Shown in pieces: positions 17,288-25,869 of a stretch of DNA of 37,950 nt. This DNA comes from Thermoplasmata archaeon (GTDB lineage Archaea; Thermoplasmatota; E2; DHVEG-1): NCBI GenBank assembly GCA_020054495.1, contig JAHWGK010000028.1, positions 1 to 37,950 on the forward strand, given 5' to 3'. The notes beneath the pieces were generated by a model, which worked only from the letters and a program-made list of their open reading frames with translations, made no database searches and was not told the origin of the DNA. Position numbers and translations under genes: made by a program. Position 1 is the first letter of the stretch. Each line of letters starts with the position of its first letter.

Positions 17288-18331
17288 ATGGATAACATGA
17301 AAAAGAAACTAATAACAATAGGAATAATCTTCATATTTTTTACAGTCATTTTTAGTGGATGCAATGAAACAACTCAAAACTCAGATGAAAACGTTAATGA
17401 GGATATAAATACAGAAAATAGTGATCTATTCTATTGTAAAAAGGTTATCATACGTGATGATGACATTGGTAGTGGTCTTTATCTACCAAGTGTTAAATGG
17501 ATAGCAGGTCTTGCTGTGAGTAACGATTTTAAAATTACATTATCTGTGATTCCTACAACATTGGTTAATAGCCTTGAAACAATAAATTACTTAAACCAAT
17601 TGGACCAGGATACTTTTGAATTTGCAACACATGGATATGAGCATATTAAATTCGGAGGCTTGCCATATGATGAGCAGTATACTTTAATCAAGAATGGAAC
17701 TGAGGTTTTGGAAGAATATCTGCAATACAAACCTTTTACTTTTGTACCACCTTATGGTGCCAGCGATACCAATACAACAAAAGTTCTTAGTGATCTTGGT
17801 TATCATAGTATAACTGATATGAGAGCTTCCCCTTGCTATGTTGAGGATTTTGTAAGTGATTTTGCTTATGAAACTGCATGGGATCCAGTGAAACATTGCA
17901 GTTTTGAAGAGTTTAAAAGCAGTTTTGATACATTCTACAGCTCATCAGATGAATATTACATTATTTTTTTACATGATTGGACTTTTTTAAATGAAGATAA
18001 AAATCTTAATGAAACAAAGACTGATGTATTTGAAGAAGTAATAAATTATATTAAAAGTAAAAATGCACAATTTATGACAATAGAAGAAGCATATAGAAGA
18101 CAAACAGATGAAAACATAATAGAGACTGGATTGATAAATGAGAACAATTATTTCATAGATTTAGGAGAATGCACTTATAATCATACAATAAAAATCAGTC
18201 CTCCATCAAGTTGGGAAGGGGATATTTATTTAATTGATGAGGCAACAGGACAAGAAACAATTTTAGATAAAGAAAAAATTGAATTTAAAGGGACAAAAGG
18301 ACATTATTTTAATATTCGCCATATTTTATGA
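17288..18331 (+). CDS. NodB-like polysaccharide deacetylase lipoprotein
   Basis: This 347-residue protein starts with KKK, a hydrophobic core and a lipobox FSGC, so it is predicted to be exported and lipid-anchored. The exported domain has KKVIIRDDDIGSG, with an Asp triad like the NodB metal site, then FATHGYEHIKFGG with two histidines, and PPYGASD. The layout matches divergent NodB/DUF2334-like deacetylases. The last 70 residues (from about ENNYFIDLGE) form a separate beta-rich domain. ATG 17288 suits the upstream TATA box, and ATG 17297 is also possible. It lies downstream of the radical SAM gene but has its own promoter. It could deacetylate an external glycan. Confidence 0.75.
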   Translation: MDNMKKKLITIGIIFIFFTVIFSGCNETTQNSDENVNEDINTENSDLFYCKKVIIRDDDIGSGLYLPSVKWIAGLAVSNDFKITLSVIPTTLVNSLETINYLNQLDQDTFEFATHGYEHIKFGGLPYDEQYTLIKNGTEVLEEYLQYKPFTFVPPYGASDTNTTKVLSDLGYHSITDMRASPCYVEDFVSDFAYETAWDPVKHCSFEEFKSSFDTFYSSSDEYYIIFLHDWTFLNEDKNLNETKTDVFEEVINYIKSKNAQFMTIEEAYRRQTDENIIETGLINENNYFIDLGECTYNHTIKISPPSSWEGDIYLIDEATGQETILDKEKIEFKGTKGHYFNIRHIL

Positions 18332-18399
18332 TAAATATGTACTTTTTGCGTTATGTATAATTCAAAAATTGTTGATTATTATAAGTTAAAAGTGATATC

Positions 18400-18777
18400 T
18401 TATAGTAATGCACCATGTTCTGAGATGAACAAATCCATTACTAAATGTAATATGATACACCACAATCCCATAATCCATATTGGTTCTCTTTTTACATTTA
18501 CTTTAAATTTTAAGACCAAAAGAACAATGATAGCAATCGGGCTGAATATTAAGTGAACAAAATTGTGAAGTGGTAATAAAGTATAAAATGCTGAAATATG
18601 GGTTGTATAATATACTGCCAAAATTATATCTGGAACAATACTGAATGATAAACAGACAGCTGCAAGAAGTATTCTTTCCTTAAATTTATCTTCACCATCA
18701 AAGTAGTTTCTATAGTAATATCTACCGATGATAAACATTGCACCTCCAGCTATTAAATGAGGTATGGCTCCAGGCAT
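18400..18777 (-). CDS. Small membrane protein, possible YdjM/DUF457-like metal-dependent hydrolase
   Basis: This 125-residue protein has three or four hydrophobic helices. PGAIPHLIAGG at the N-terminus, SIVPDIILA, and the C-terminal ILHLVMDLFISEHG place His and Asp residues at helix ends. This pattern resembles membrane-bound YdjM/DUF457 proteins, but it is shorter than most and the match is tentative. The open frame begins with GTG at 18786, and ATG 18777 is preferred because it opens directly on the conserved PGAIPH segment. It is the last gene of a four-gene minus-strand operon of membrane proteins and ends 68 bases from the convergent lipoprotein gene. Confidence 0.55.
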   Translation of the reverse strand: MPGAIPHLIAGGAMFIIGRYYYRNYFDGEDKFKERILLAAVCLSFSIVPDIILAVYYTTHISAFYTLLPLHNFVHLIFSPIAIIVLLVLKFKVNVKREPIWIMGLWCIILHLVMDLFISEHGALL

Positions 18778-18810
18778 CTTATCCACATCTTAATATAATA
18801 ACATCAATAT

Positions 18811-19785
18811 CTAGTTTACCTTTATCCATAAATGTGTTTGCCTGTAAGCGCTATTTATTTTTTCTTCGGCAATATCAACATAATCATCATCTACAATGTA
18901 TTCCTCTGCAGGTGATGTGAACAACAGAAATAATAGTTTGAACGAGCCTGTTCTGTTTATAGAAAAAGAATAGTTATGCTCCCATTGAGTTGTAATTGCC
19001 TTTTCTATGTTTAACTCTTTATGTTTCAGGTTTACTGATATGTTGTCGATAAACCACATGTTATGTATAGTTGTTTTATCTTCATTTTCTGATTTAGTAT
19101 TATCAGTTGACTGATTTATAAGCCAAATTTCAATGTTATAATCAATTGTTTCATATTCATGATTTATAATCCCCAAAATTACATTACTATTTTCTCCAAC
19201 AGTTAGATTTTTTTGATAATGTGTTGTGTTTCTATCCATTGATAAAATGTAGAATCCAGTATATTTCTCTTCATGTGTTATAGTTATTGATGCATAAGTA
19301 ATAGCAATTATTGCAAACAATATTGAAATAATAATTGAAATATTAAGAATTCTATTTAGTTTGCTCTTTGATTTAAACCGTGATAAGCCAAGAGATATTT
19401 CAAACCGTTCATCAAGGCTTACGTTATTCCATTGATAAATTGCTATTGCTCCAACAGCAATGATAAAAACAAAAACACATAGAAGAATAGACTCTAGTCT
19501 TATGCCCCAAATTGTATAGTTGAGTCCGAATCCTATAAGGGAAACAATCGCTAGTGAAAAACCAAAGCTAAGAGTAACCCGCTCTAAAAGATTTATTCCT
19601 CTATCTGTTTTTCTAGTTGGAAACAAAGCAAAGATTAAAACATAGCCTGGTATGAAAAGTATGAAGGGTAAACCCAAGATAACACGTATTACCCCGCCAA
19701 CGTCTAATAAACCTATTGGAAGTAGGATAACACTCCATACCATGAACAGAACGATTTCGACTGGGTATCTGTTTAAAGAAATCAT
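18811..19785 (-). CDS. DUF1616 family membrane protein
   Basis: This 324-residue protein has four N-terminal helices with the DUF1616 hallmark GLPFILFIPGYVLIFALFP (about 37-55), then RGINLLERVTLSFGFSLA. A fifth helix near residue 155 leads to an external domain of about 150 residues, NHEYETIDYNIEIWLINQ and onward, with beta-sandwich character. Proteins of this family are common in archaea near envelope and glycan genes, and their function is unknown. ATG 19785 is preceded by AGGA. It lies 12 bases after the small membrane gene and is probably co-transcribed with its three neighbours. Confidence 0.8.
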   Translation of the reverse strand: MISLNRYPVEIVLFMVWSVILLPIGLLDVGGVIRVILGLPFILFIPGYVLIFALFPTRKTDRGINLLERVTLSFGFSLAIVSLIGFGLNYTIWGIRLESILLCVFVFIIAVGAIAIYQWNNVSLDERFEISLGLSRFKSKSKLNRILNISIIISILFAIIAITYASITITHEEKYTGFYILSMDRNTTHYQKNLTVGENSNVILGIINHEYETIDYNIEIWLINQSTDNTKSENEDKTTIHNMWFIDNISVNLKHKELNIEKAITTQWEHNYSFSINRTGSFKLLFLLFTSPAEEYIVDDDYVDIAEEKINSAYRQTHLWIKVN

Positions 19786-19797
19786 TATTTTCCTAGC

Positions 19798-20040
19798 CTA
19801 GATGCTTAAAATGTTTATTATCCTTGTTGCAATCATAACGATAAAAACGATTATGAATATAAAAATAAAAGCGCTCATTTTAAATTTTAAACGGCGGGTT
19901 GTAAAACGATCTGTGAGTTCTTTGATTATAAAAAACCCTATAATTATTAAAATAAAGAATATTTCTAATTCAGCATCTGGGGTAATTAACAGGAGAAATA
20001 TCATCCATGCAACTACACATAGAGTTATTTTCTCAGACAT
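19798..20040 (-). CDS. Small two- or three-helix membrane protein
   Basis: This 80-residue protein is mostly hydrophobic: one or two helices (ITLCVVAWMIFLLLI and EIFFILIIIGFFII), a basic stretch DRFTTRRLKFK, then a final helix. The ATG at 20040 overlaps the stop of the upstream gene by eight bases, and a GTG two codons earlier is less likely. No family is recognised. The overlap and operon position between two conserved envelope-type genes argue that it is real and may be a partner subunit of the DUF1616 protein. Confidence 0.6.
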   Translation of the reverse strand: MSEKITLCVVAWMIFLLLITPDAELEIFFILIIIGFFIIKELTDRFTTRRLKFKMSAFIFIFIIVFIVMIATRIINILSI

Positions 20041-20809
20041 CAGCACGTTTCATTCCCCGGTTATTTCTCATTTTTATAATATTTAGATGAAATGCGATTT
20101 TCTCCCCGTTTTGAGTTGTACGGTATATACGAAGTTTTTGATTCAATGAACGTGTAATTGCAGTAATAATTGCGCTACATGTAGGGCATGGAAATTGCCT
20201 ATGAAGATCTGGACCATTGCTACAGAACAGGGGTTTTTCAACTACTAGATACCAGCCATTTTGTAATTTCTTTAGAGATACTGATTTTAGTAAATTCATA
20301 CCAACAAATATCTGTAATCTTTCTTCTATGTTTTCTATTCCAGCGTTTTCAAAATTTCCCTCTTTATCTATTTCTTTTAGTAGTTTTAAACCTGCTGGCG
20401 GGATTAACATACCCAGATTTTCTCCATCTGCACCTGTTAAAAAAACAGTATTATGCGCAACATTTGGAATTTTTATTATACCGGATTCATTTGGTGGAAT
20501 TAATATTCTTTCTCCAGGTAGGATATCTGATTTCGGCAAAAAAACGGCATTTCCTTTTAGGTTAAAGTCTTTTAATATTTTTTTTACTGTATCTAAATTT
20601 ACTTCTGCTTGAGCATCACTTATTTTTTCAAGTATGCTTTTTTCAGTTATCATAAATATCATGAAAATGCCAGTGAATATCGATACAAAACCAATTTTAA
20701 TATTAAGAGAAGTAGGATTAATAAGAAAAATCACGCCTATAACAATTAGAATAATTCCTAGTATCCTTGCTCGGATATAAGATTGTGTAAATGAGATGCG
20801 TATTTTCAA
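20033..20809 (-). CDS. Conserved membrane-anchored archaeal protein with CPTCS motif
   Basis: This 258-residue protein has two N-terminal helices (about 13-55) and a soluble remainder. The soluble part includes FLPKSDILPGERILIPPNE and GMLIPPAGLKLLKEI, then a C-terminal segment with FPCPTCSAIITAITRS. I do not recognise a named function. Similar proteins occur beside DUF1616 genes in archaea as far as I recall, which is weak evidence. TTG 20809 is the likely start: an in-frame TAA lies directly upstream and GGGG sits about ten bases before it. It heads the four-gene operon. A TATATAAAA stretch at 20826-20834 seems too close to serve this start. Confidence 0.6.
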   Translation of the reverse strand: MKIRISFTQSYIRARILGIILIVIGVIFLINPTSLNIKIGFVSIFTGIFMIFMITEKSILEKISDAQAEVNLDTVKKILKDFNLKGNAVFLPKSDILPGERILIPPNESGIIKIPNVAHNTVFLTGADGENLGMLIPPAGLKLLKEIDKEGNFENAGIENIEERLQIFVGMNLLKSVSLKKLQNGWYLVVEKPLFCSNGPDLHRQFPCPTCSAIITAITRSLNQKLRIYRTTQNGEKIAFHLNIIKMRNNRGMKRADV

Positions 20810-21023
20810 TTATTAAATCCCCTTTTATATAAAAGATAAGTACTTCACTAAATTTAAATCTTTTGTTTATTATTTATATTTTGTTATTTTAAACTTCGAC
20901 TCTAGAAATTAAACAATAGAAAAACAGCAGCGTTTACCAGTATATGACATCTATCAACATTGGCTAAAGTCAAACAATATAATAATTCCAGTAAAAAAAT
21001 AATATAATAATTATAACAAAAAG

Positions 21024-21031
21024 TTTATAAA
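21024..21031 (+). promoter_or_regulatory. TATA box for the large PKD surface-protein gene
   Basis: TTTATAAA is placed so that transcription would begin near 21054. That leaves a leader of about 35 nt containing GGGGAG at 21076-21081, in front of ATG 21089. It argues against the TTG at 21032 as the start. Confidence 0.5.
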
Positions 21032-21088
21032 TTGTTTTTTAATATAGTGACCCAGTCAATAAATAATGTTACAGTGGGGAGCAGTTAT

Positions 21089-24000
21089 ATGTATAAAAAA
21101 AGCGCCTTTAAAATCAAAAATATAAAGATAAAAATAAATTTGATAGGTAGTAAAAAATTATTTTGCAGCGCAGTAATTTTTACACTTATTCTTACCAGCA
21201 TTGTAGGTGCAGTGATGCCAGTTACTAGTTTAAAATCGACGATCAATAAAGAGCAAACAGCATCAAATTTTTCAGATGAGAGTAAAAATAAACAAATTAA
21301 TTGTAACCTTGCGCTAGATAATAGGGATTATCTATTAGATCCATTTATAGTCAATTCTCCTTCACCGTTATATGGTTATCAAGGGGAAAGTTCGCCACCA
21401 GCTCCTCTAGATGATGACACAACAAATCCAGAGATTTCAAATCTGATCACCCCTGACTTTGTTTGGACAGATCATCCTGGGAATATAGGTGCTACTGTTA
21501 ATGATGAAAACTTACAATTAGTAATGACAAATGTTATTGATATTAACGGAACCACATTTGAAAAAGATACACAGGTTTGGCTATTTGCTGATTTTTCAGG
21601 AGAAAATGGCTCGTATTTAGTTGAAGATTTTAATGGTAATTACGCTACAATAAACCAAGGTTCAGATTCGCAAAATATTACATATCTGCTTCTACCAAAT
21701 CTTGCTTCAAATGATAAAATCTATACAATGGCAGGCTTTAAGAAAAACGATACATCCCAAGGGATACAAATATTTTTAGAGTTTAATAAAACAACAGGAT
21801 CATTAGAAAATATTGGTTTACCACAAAATCTATCTGGTGGAGACTTAAGTATAGAATATATTAACGATTGGATAGAATCTGGGAGAAGCGTTATAGATCC
21901 TATGATTTTAATCTATAGTTGGCAATCATCTAATCCAGATACAAACCTTACTCTTTATGACATAGGTAATACTACTTATGATAATCCATCTCTTGGATGG
22001 AATACTCTTTTAAGTGGCATGTATGGAGGATTTTTCTTTGCCAATGATACAGCAGATAACGCCAATATGACAACCTTTATTTTCCCAGTCACACCAGATC
22101 CATATGAAATTTCAGGAACCTTATTTTTAAATGGGGGGCAAACAGGGACAATATATATTGGGATGTATTATGAGTACCCATTCCCAATGGGTCCACCAAT
22201 AGGACTTACTACAATCCCAACACCAGGCGATTTTACAATTTCGGTTGTAAATGGTTCATACTATCTATTAGCATGGATGGATACCAATGGCAATTTAACG
22301 CCTGATGTGGGCATAGATCCTATTGGTCTTGCTATAAACAAAACTTATAATGAAAACCCCACCGAGATAATAATCAATGGAAATAATTTTTATGGCGCAG
22401 ATGTAACTTTATTTTCAGATAATGCACCCATCGTAAGTGATATTCCCGATCAAGCCATCAATGAAAGTGAAACATTTAAAACTATAAACCTTGATGATTA
22501 CGTAACTGATGTTGAAGACCCTGATGAAGACATCAATTGGACATATTCAGGTAACGCCAGCCTCATCGTTTCTATTAATGATAGTCGAGTTGCTACAATT
22601 TTTACACCATATGATAGTTGGAATGGTTCAGAAACCATTACCTTTACAGCAAAAGATACTGATGGATTTACTGGTTCAGATGATGTTTCATTTACGGTAC
22701 AAAGTGTTTATGTTTTAGAAATTGAAGCAGGATGGAATGAACTTGGATGGAGGGACATAAAATTTAACATTTCTGTAGATGAGGCCACAAACATTACTTT
22801 CATTGATTATATTATAAATCCTCATCCCGCGGCGGAACCTCCAAATAACGCCTTGAATAAATTTATTGACATTGAAGTAGAAGGTGAATGGAAGGATATC
22901 GTTAACCCACCCGTCTTTATTTTCATATTTTATACTCAAGCAGATTTAGATGAAGTTGACCTTACTGAAGATCAACTAATAGGTATTCATTACTGGAATA
23001 TTACTACAAATAAATGGCAGATATATGATAATACAGGCGTGAACACATCGTATAATAAAGATAATTATGTAGGATTCATTTGGGCAAGTGTAAATCATCT
23101 TACACCACTTGTACCAGGTGGAAACAGACCTCCATCAATAAGTATATCCTCCCCTTCCAATGGAGAAACTGTCTCCGAAATAACTAAAATTACTGGAACA
23201 GCATCTGACCCAGATGGGGATAATCAACTTCAAATAGTTCAAATAGAAATAGATGGTGGGAAATGGATTGATGCAACAGGTCTTACAAAATGGAGTTATT
23301 TCTGGGATACAAAAAGCTTTCCTGATGGATCTTGGCATCAAATTAATGTGAGAGCATTTGACAATAACATTTTTTCTTATTATCAAATTAATGTTATCGT
23401 TGATAATACTCCAGTTGAACCTCCACCACCTCCACCGCCTGGACCTCCTGCTCCTCCCAGCGGAGACACACCGCCAGTTGCAGTTATAGGTGGGCCCTAT
23501 TATGGTTTTATTAATATTCCATTAACATTTGATGGTTCAGGAAGTACCGGTACGATAACTTCATATACATGGGATTTTGGTGATGGTACACCAACAGTAT
23601 CAGGAGTTGCTCCTACCCACACTTATACTAACGAAGGGGAACATATCATTACTTTAACTGTAGAAGGTCCTGGCGGAGCAAGCACAGGTACAACCAATGC
23701 AATTATAACAGATAAACCAAATCTTCCACCTAATAAACCAACGGTTAGTGGAAATATAATCGGCTCTATAAACATTGATTATGATTATACAGTAATAGCA
23801 ACCGATCCAGATAATGACAATATACTATACATTTTCGTGTGGGATGATAGCACAAACGATACAATATCCCCATTTTTTGCAAATAATACAGCATTTAACA
23901 CAAGCCATAATTGGACATCTGCAGGGATATACACTATCAAAATATATGTTAAAGATACAAGTAATGCAACATCTGAAAGAGCTGAACTAACAGTCTTTAT

Positions 24001-24352
24001 TGATATAGGTGTAAAGTTTATTGATGATGTGATAAATGGATATCTCATTGATTATCAAATGGATGGAACCTATGACGTATTCCATGATAATGACACTGGA
24101 AAAGAAACAACTGTTCAAAAACAAGATTATAACTATTCAATAGATACCAACGACGATGGTGTTTGGGATTATATCTATAATTCTGTAACTGGAATGCTCA
24201 TTACCATTCAGCAAGAGGAAGAAGAAAAGGAAGATAAAGAAAACATCGGAGAATTTTCAACTGGAACAAGTATACTAGCGGCAATCATAGTATTAATCCT
24301 AATAATTTTAATTGTATATTTCCTCAAGAAGGATTACATCAAGAAAAAATAA
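21089..24352 (+). CDS. Large PKD-containing surface protein, C-terminally membrane-anchored
   Basis: This 1087-residue protein has an N-terminal hydrophobic segment (KLFCSAVIFTLILTSIVGAV) that should direct export. A long beta-rich region follows, with a cadherin/Ig-like SETITFTAKDTDGFTGSDDVSF segment seen in two parts near residue 520. A proline-rich linker (EPPPPPPPGPPAPP) near residue 790 precedes a classic PKD domain with YTWDFGDGTP. A second PKD-like domain follows, and then DTNDDGVWDYIYN, a calcium-binding DxNxDG pattern. An EEEEKEDKE run leads to a single C-terminal helix and KKDYIKKK. It is probably a cell-surface adhesin or envelope protein, and no catalytic motif is seen. ATG 21089 is chosen over TTG 21032 because of GGGGAG and the TATA spacing. 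Confidence 0.82.
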   Translation: MYKKSAFKIKNIKIKINLIGSKKLFCSAVIFTLILTSIVGAVMPVTSLKSTINKEQTASNFSDESKNKQINCNLALDNRDYLLDPFIVNSPSPLYGYQGESSPPAPLDDDTTNPEISNLITPDFVWTDHPGNIGATVNDENLQLVMTNVIDINGTTFEKDTQVWLFADFSGENGSYLVEDFNGNYATINQGSDSQNITYLLLPNLASNDKIYTMAGFKKNDTSQGIQIFLEFNKTTGSLENIGLPQNLSGGDLSIEYINDWIESGRSVIDPMILIYSWQSSNPDTNLTLYDIGNTTYDNPSLGWNTLLSGMYGGFFFANDTADNANMTTFIFPVTPDPYEISGTLFLNGGQTGTIYIGMYYEYPFPMGPPIGLTTIPTPGDFTISVVNGSYYLLAWMDTNGNLTPDVGIDPIGLAINKTYNENPTEIIINGNNFYGADVTLFSDNAPIVSDIPDQAINESETFKTINLDDYVTDVEDPDEDINWTYSGNASLIVSINDSRVATIFTPYDSWNGSETITFTAKDTDGFTGSDDVSFTVQSVYVLEIEAGWNELGWRDIKFNISVDEATNITFIDYIINPHPAAEPPNNALNKFIDIEVEGEWKDIVNPPVFIFIFYTQADLDEVDLTEDQLIGIHYWNITTNKWQIYDNTGVNTSYNKDNYVGFIWASVNHLTPLVPGGNRPPSISISSPSNGETVSEITKITGTASDPDGDNQLQIVQIEIDGGKWIDATGLTKWSYFWDTKSFPDGSWHQINVRAFDNNIFSYYQINVIVDNTPVEPPPPPPPGPPAPPSGDTPPVAVIGGPYYGFINIPLTFDGSGSTGTITSYTWDFGDGTPTVSGVAPTHTYTNEGEHIITLTVEGPGGASTGTTNAIITDKPNLPPNKPTVSGNIIGSINIDYDYTVIATDPDNDNILYIFVWDDSTNDTISPFFANNTAFNTSHNWTSAGIYTIKIYVKDTSNATSERAELTVFIDIGVKFIDDVINGYLIDYQMDGTYDVFHDNDTGKETTVQKQDYNYSIDTNDDGVWDYIYNSVTGMLITIQQEEEEKEDKENIGEFSTGTSILAAIIVLILIILIVYFLKKDYIKKK

Positions 24353-24520
24353 ACTTATACCTATTTCTTTTTTAGGCATATATAAAAAAGTTTAATTTTT
24401 ATTAAAATATAAATTTGAATATACATAAAATTTAAATACTATGCAAAATATTAAATATCAGTATTATATAGGATATTTGGTATAAAATCAAAAAATTATA
24501 TTTATTATTGGGGGAAACGT

Positions 24521-24787
24521 ATGGTTAATGTTCGACGTTCTGAATTAGAAATCATCGATGAAATCCTCACGTTGTCAAAGGATGGGGCAAAAACAACTGA
24601 GCTTTTGTATCAATGTAACCTTAGTTATACCCAATGCAAGAATTATATCTCGTTTTTAATTGATAAAGGTATTTTAGAAAAGAAATCAGTGAAGAATGGC
24701 AACGGTTATAATAAGATGTTTATAACAACTGATAAAGGTAAGAGTCTTTTGGTTGATGTCAGAAAAACATTAACGTATCTTAGGTAG
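24521..24787 (+). CDS. Archaeal winged-helix transcriptional regulator (HTH_45 type)
   Basis: This 88-residue single-domain protein matches the archaeal HTH_45 winged-helix pattern. RRSELEIIDEILTLSKDGAK is followed by TTELLYQCNLSYTQCKNYIS as the recognition helix, then FLIDKGILEK, and a wing ending in FITTDKGKSLL. These proteins bind DNA, and few have known targets. GGGGGA at 24510-24515 sits just before the ATG. It stands alone between the surface-protein gene and vapC, with a T-rich stretch directly downstream. Regulation of neighbouring surface genes is possible but unsupported. Confidence 0.8.
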   Translation: MVNVRRSELEIIDEILTLSKDGAKTTELLYQCNLSYTQCKNYISFLIDKGILEKKSVKNGNGYNKMFITTDKGKSLLVDVRKTLTYLR

Positions 24788-24805
24788 ACATTCAATAATT
24801 TTGAA

Positions 24806-24839
24806 TCTCTTTTTTTGTTTCTTCTTATTTTATTTTTTC
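24806..24839 (+). terminator. T-rich terminator-like run after the HTH_45 gene
   Basis: A pyrimidine-rich stretch with several T runs follows the stop at 24787, as expected for an archaeal intrinsic terminator. It lies just before the convergent vapC stop. A 20-base segment of it (24813-24832) is repeated exactly at 25659-25678. Confidence 0.45.
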
Positions 24840-24847
24840 CTCGTGTT

Positions 24848-25222
24848 TTAATCAAATAATCTTATTTGTCTAAATGATTGAAAATGTTTTTTATTAAAAG
24901 TATAAATTTTTGCTTTTCTGTTTAATACAATCGCAGCAATCATTGTATCGATTCTTGTAATCATTCTGCCTTTTTTTTCAGCTTCTATTTCAAGTATTGC
25001 CGACAGTTCAGCATCTTTTTTATTAAATTCGATTGTATTTATTTGCAATATTCCTTTTATTTTTTTTCCAACTTTGTGATGGCCATATAAAATTTCATGA
25101 AGATTCAATGAAGTTATTGCCACGTCTTCTCCTGATTTTTCTAATTTTATTAAGGCGTCTTCACCTTTTTCCGATTTTTTATCAAAAATCTCAATTAGCA
25201 CGTCAGTATCAATAATAATCAT
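24848..25222 (-). CDS. vapC: VapC-type PIN-domain toxin ribonuclease
   Basis: This 124-residue PIN-domain protein is the expected toxin of a type II toxin-antitoxin pair, a Mg2+-dependent RNase that cuts RNA. The acidic site is visible: Asp5 in IIIDTDVLIE, Glu43 in NLHEILYG, Asp92 in TRIDTMIAA, and Asn110 in YTFNKKHF at the position where Asp or Asn is usual. The length is normal. It begins five bases after the antitoxin gene on the same strand, in the usual antitoxin-then-toxin order. Target RNA is unknown. Confidence 0.88.
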   Translation of the reverse strand: MIIIDTDVLIEIFDKKSEKGEDALIKLEKSGEDVAITSLNLHEILYGHHKVGKKIKGILQINTIEFNKKDAELSAILEIEAEKKGRMITRIDTMIAAIVLNRKAKIYTFNKKHFQSFRQIRLFD

Positions 25223-25227
25223 TTTTA

Positions 25228-25440
25228 TTACCTGTATCTTTTTTCTTTTCTTTTTTCATATATGTCTTTTAACATTTCTTCCTTATTTTCATAAGTGTTG
25301 CATCCTCTCAGTTTTCTTAATAACTTTAGATTTGTATTGCTTAATCTTTCAAAGAGATCACTAAAACTTTCATTTTCTTTTTTCATTAAAAGTAATTTTT
25401 TGTATACATTTTCTTTTATTGTTAATGTTTTAAATCCCAT
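25228..25440 (-). CDS. vapB: VapB-type antitoxin (COG1753/DUF217-like)
   Basis: This 70-residue protein starts GFKTLTIKENVYKKLLLMK, a ribbon-helix-helix-like N-terminus, then ESFSDLFERL, typical of the archaeal VapB family usually paired with PIN toxins. The charged C-terminus (KDIYEKRKEKRYR) is likely the toxin-binding part. It lies directly upstream of vapC. A perfect 14-base palindrome ten bases before its start is a good candidate for autoregulation. With a TATA-like AATATATG just upstream, the message would be almost leaderless. Confidence 0.82.
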   Translation of the reverse strand: MGFKTLTIKENVYKKLLLMKKENESFSDLFERLSNTNLKLLRKLRGCNTYENKEEMLKDIYEKRKEKRYR

Positions 25441-25449
25441 AATTATGTT

Positions 25450-25463
25450 TATGTTTAAACATA
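25450..25463. promoter_or_regulatory. Palindromic operator candidate for vapBC
   Basis: TATGTTTAAACATA is a perfect 14-base palindrome that begins ten bases upstream of the vapB ATG and overlaps the TATA-like element on the minus strand (25460-25467). Type II antitoxins commonly repress their own promoter by binding such sites, so the position fits. Binding itself is inferred. Confidence 0.55.
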
Positions 25464-25857
25464 TATTTAGTATTTTGGGTGAAATATTACATTTCAGCTA
25501 TTTTCCTCCTTATTAACTTATAAACTTTTATACAAAAAAGTCACGATTTTCTCACTTATATAATATTATGAGAGATCATTGAAAGTATTAATAAAAATCA
25601 TATTATAATTTATTAAAAATCAAATTTTCCTTAATTATAACCTCTAACAATTCTTTTATTTTGTTTCTTCTTATTTTACCAAATTAGATTTTGTTCTTTT
25701 TAATTTCCCTTCTTTTCTTCACGATAATTCAATATCTGTCATTAGTAATTAATCAAATGTTGCTTATTTCTTTCAAAATAAGCGTACTATCTACGCAAAA
25801 TTTATATATTTTATATACATGTTTTATATAGTTATTAATAGATTATAAGTAAGAATA
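25464..25857. other. Gene-free A+T-rich spacer
   Basis: No convincing gene is seen on either strand. It holds the upstream part of the vapBC promoter, a 20-base T-rich direct repeat at 25659-25678 that matches 24813-24832, and TATA-like elements near 25798-25830 that may drive the gene starting at 25870. Confidence 0.5.
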
Positions 25858-25869
25858 TTGAGGAATGAA

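Noticed and set aside
20188-20612. Two plus-strand open frames opposite the CPTCS-motif membrane protein gene
   Set aside because: Their products are low-complexity Phe/Leu-rich shadows. The minus-strand gene has operon context and a coupled start.
23410-23465. CCACCACCT-type repeat inside the large surface-protein gene
   Set aside because: It encodes the proline-rich linker before the PKD domain and needs no other explanation.
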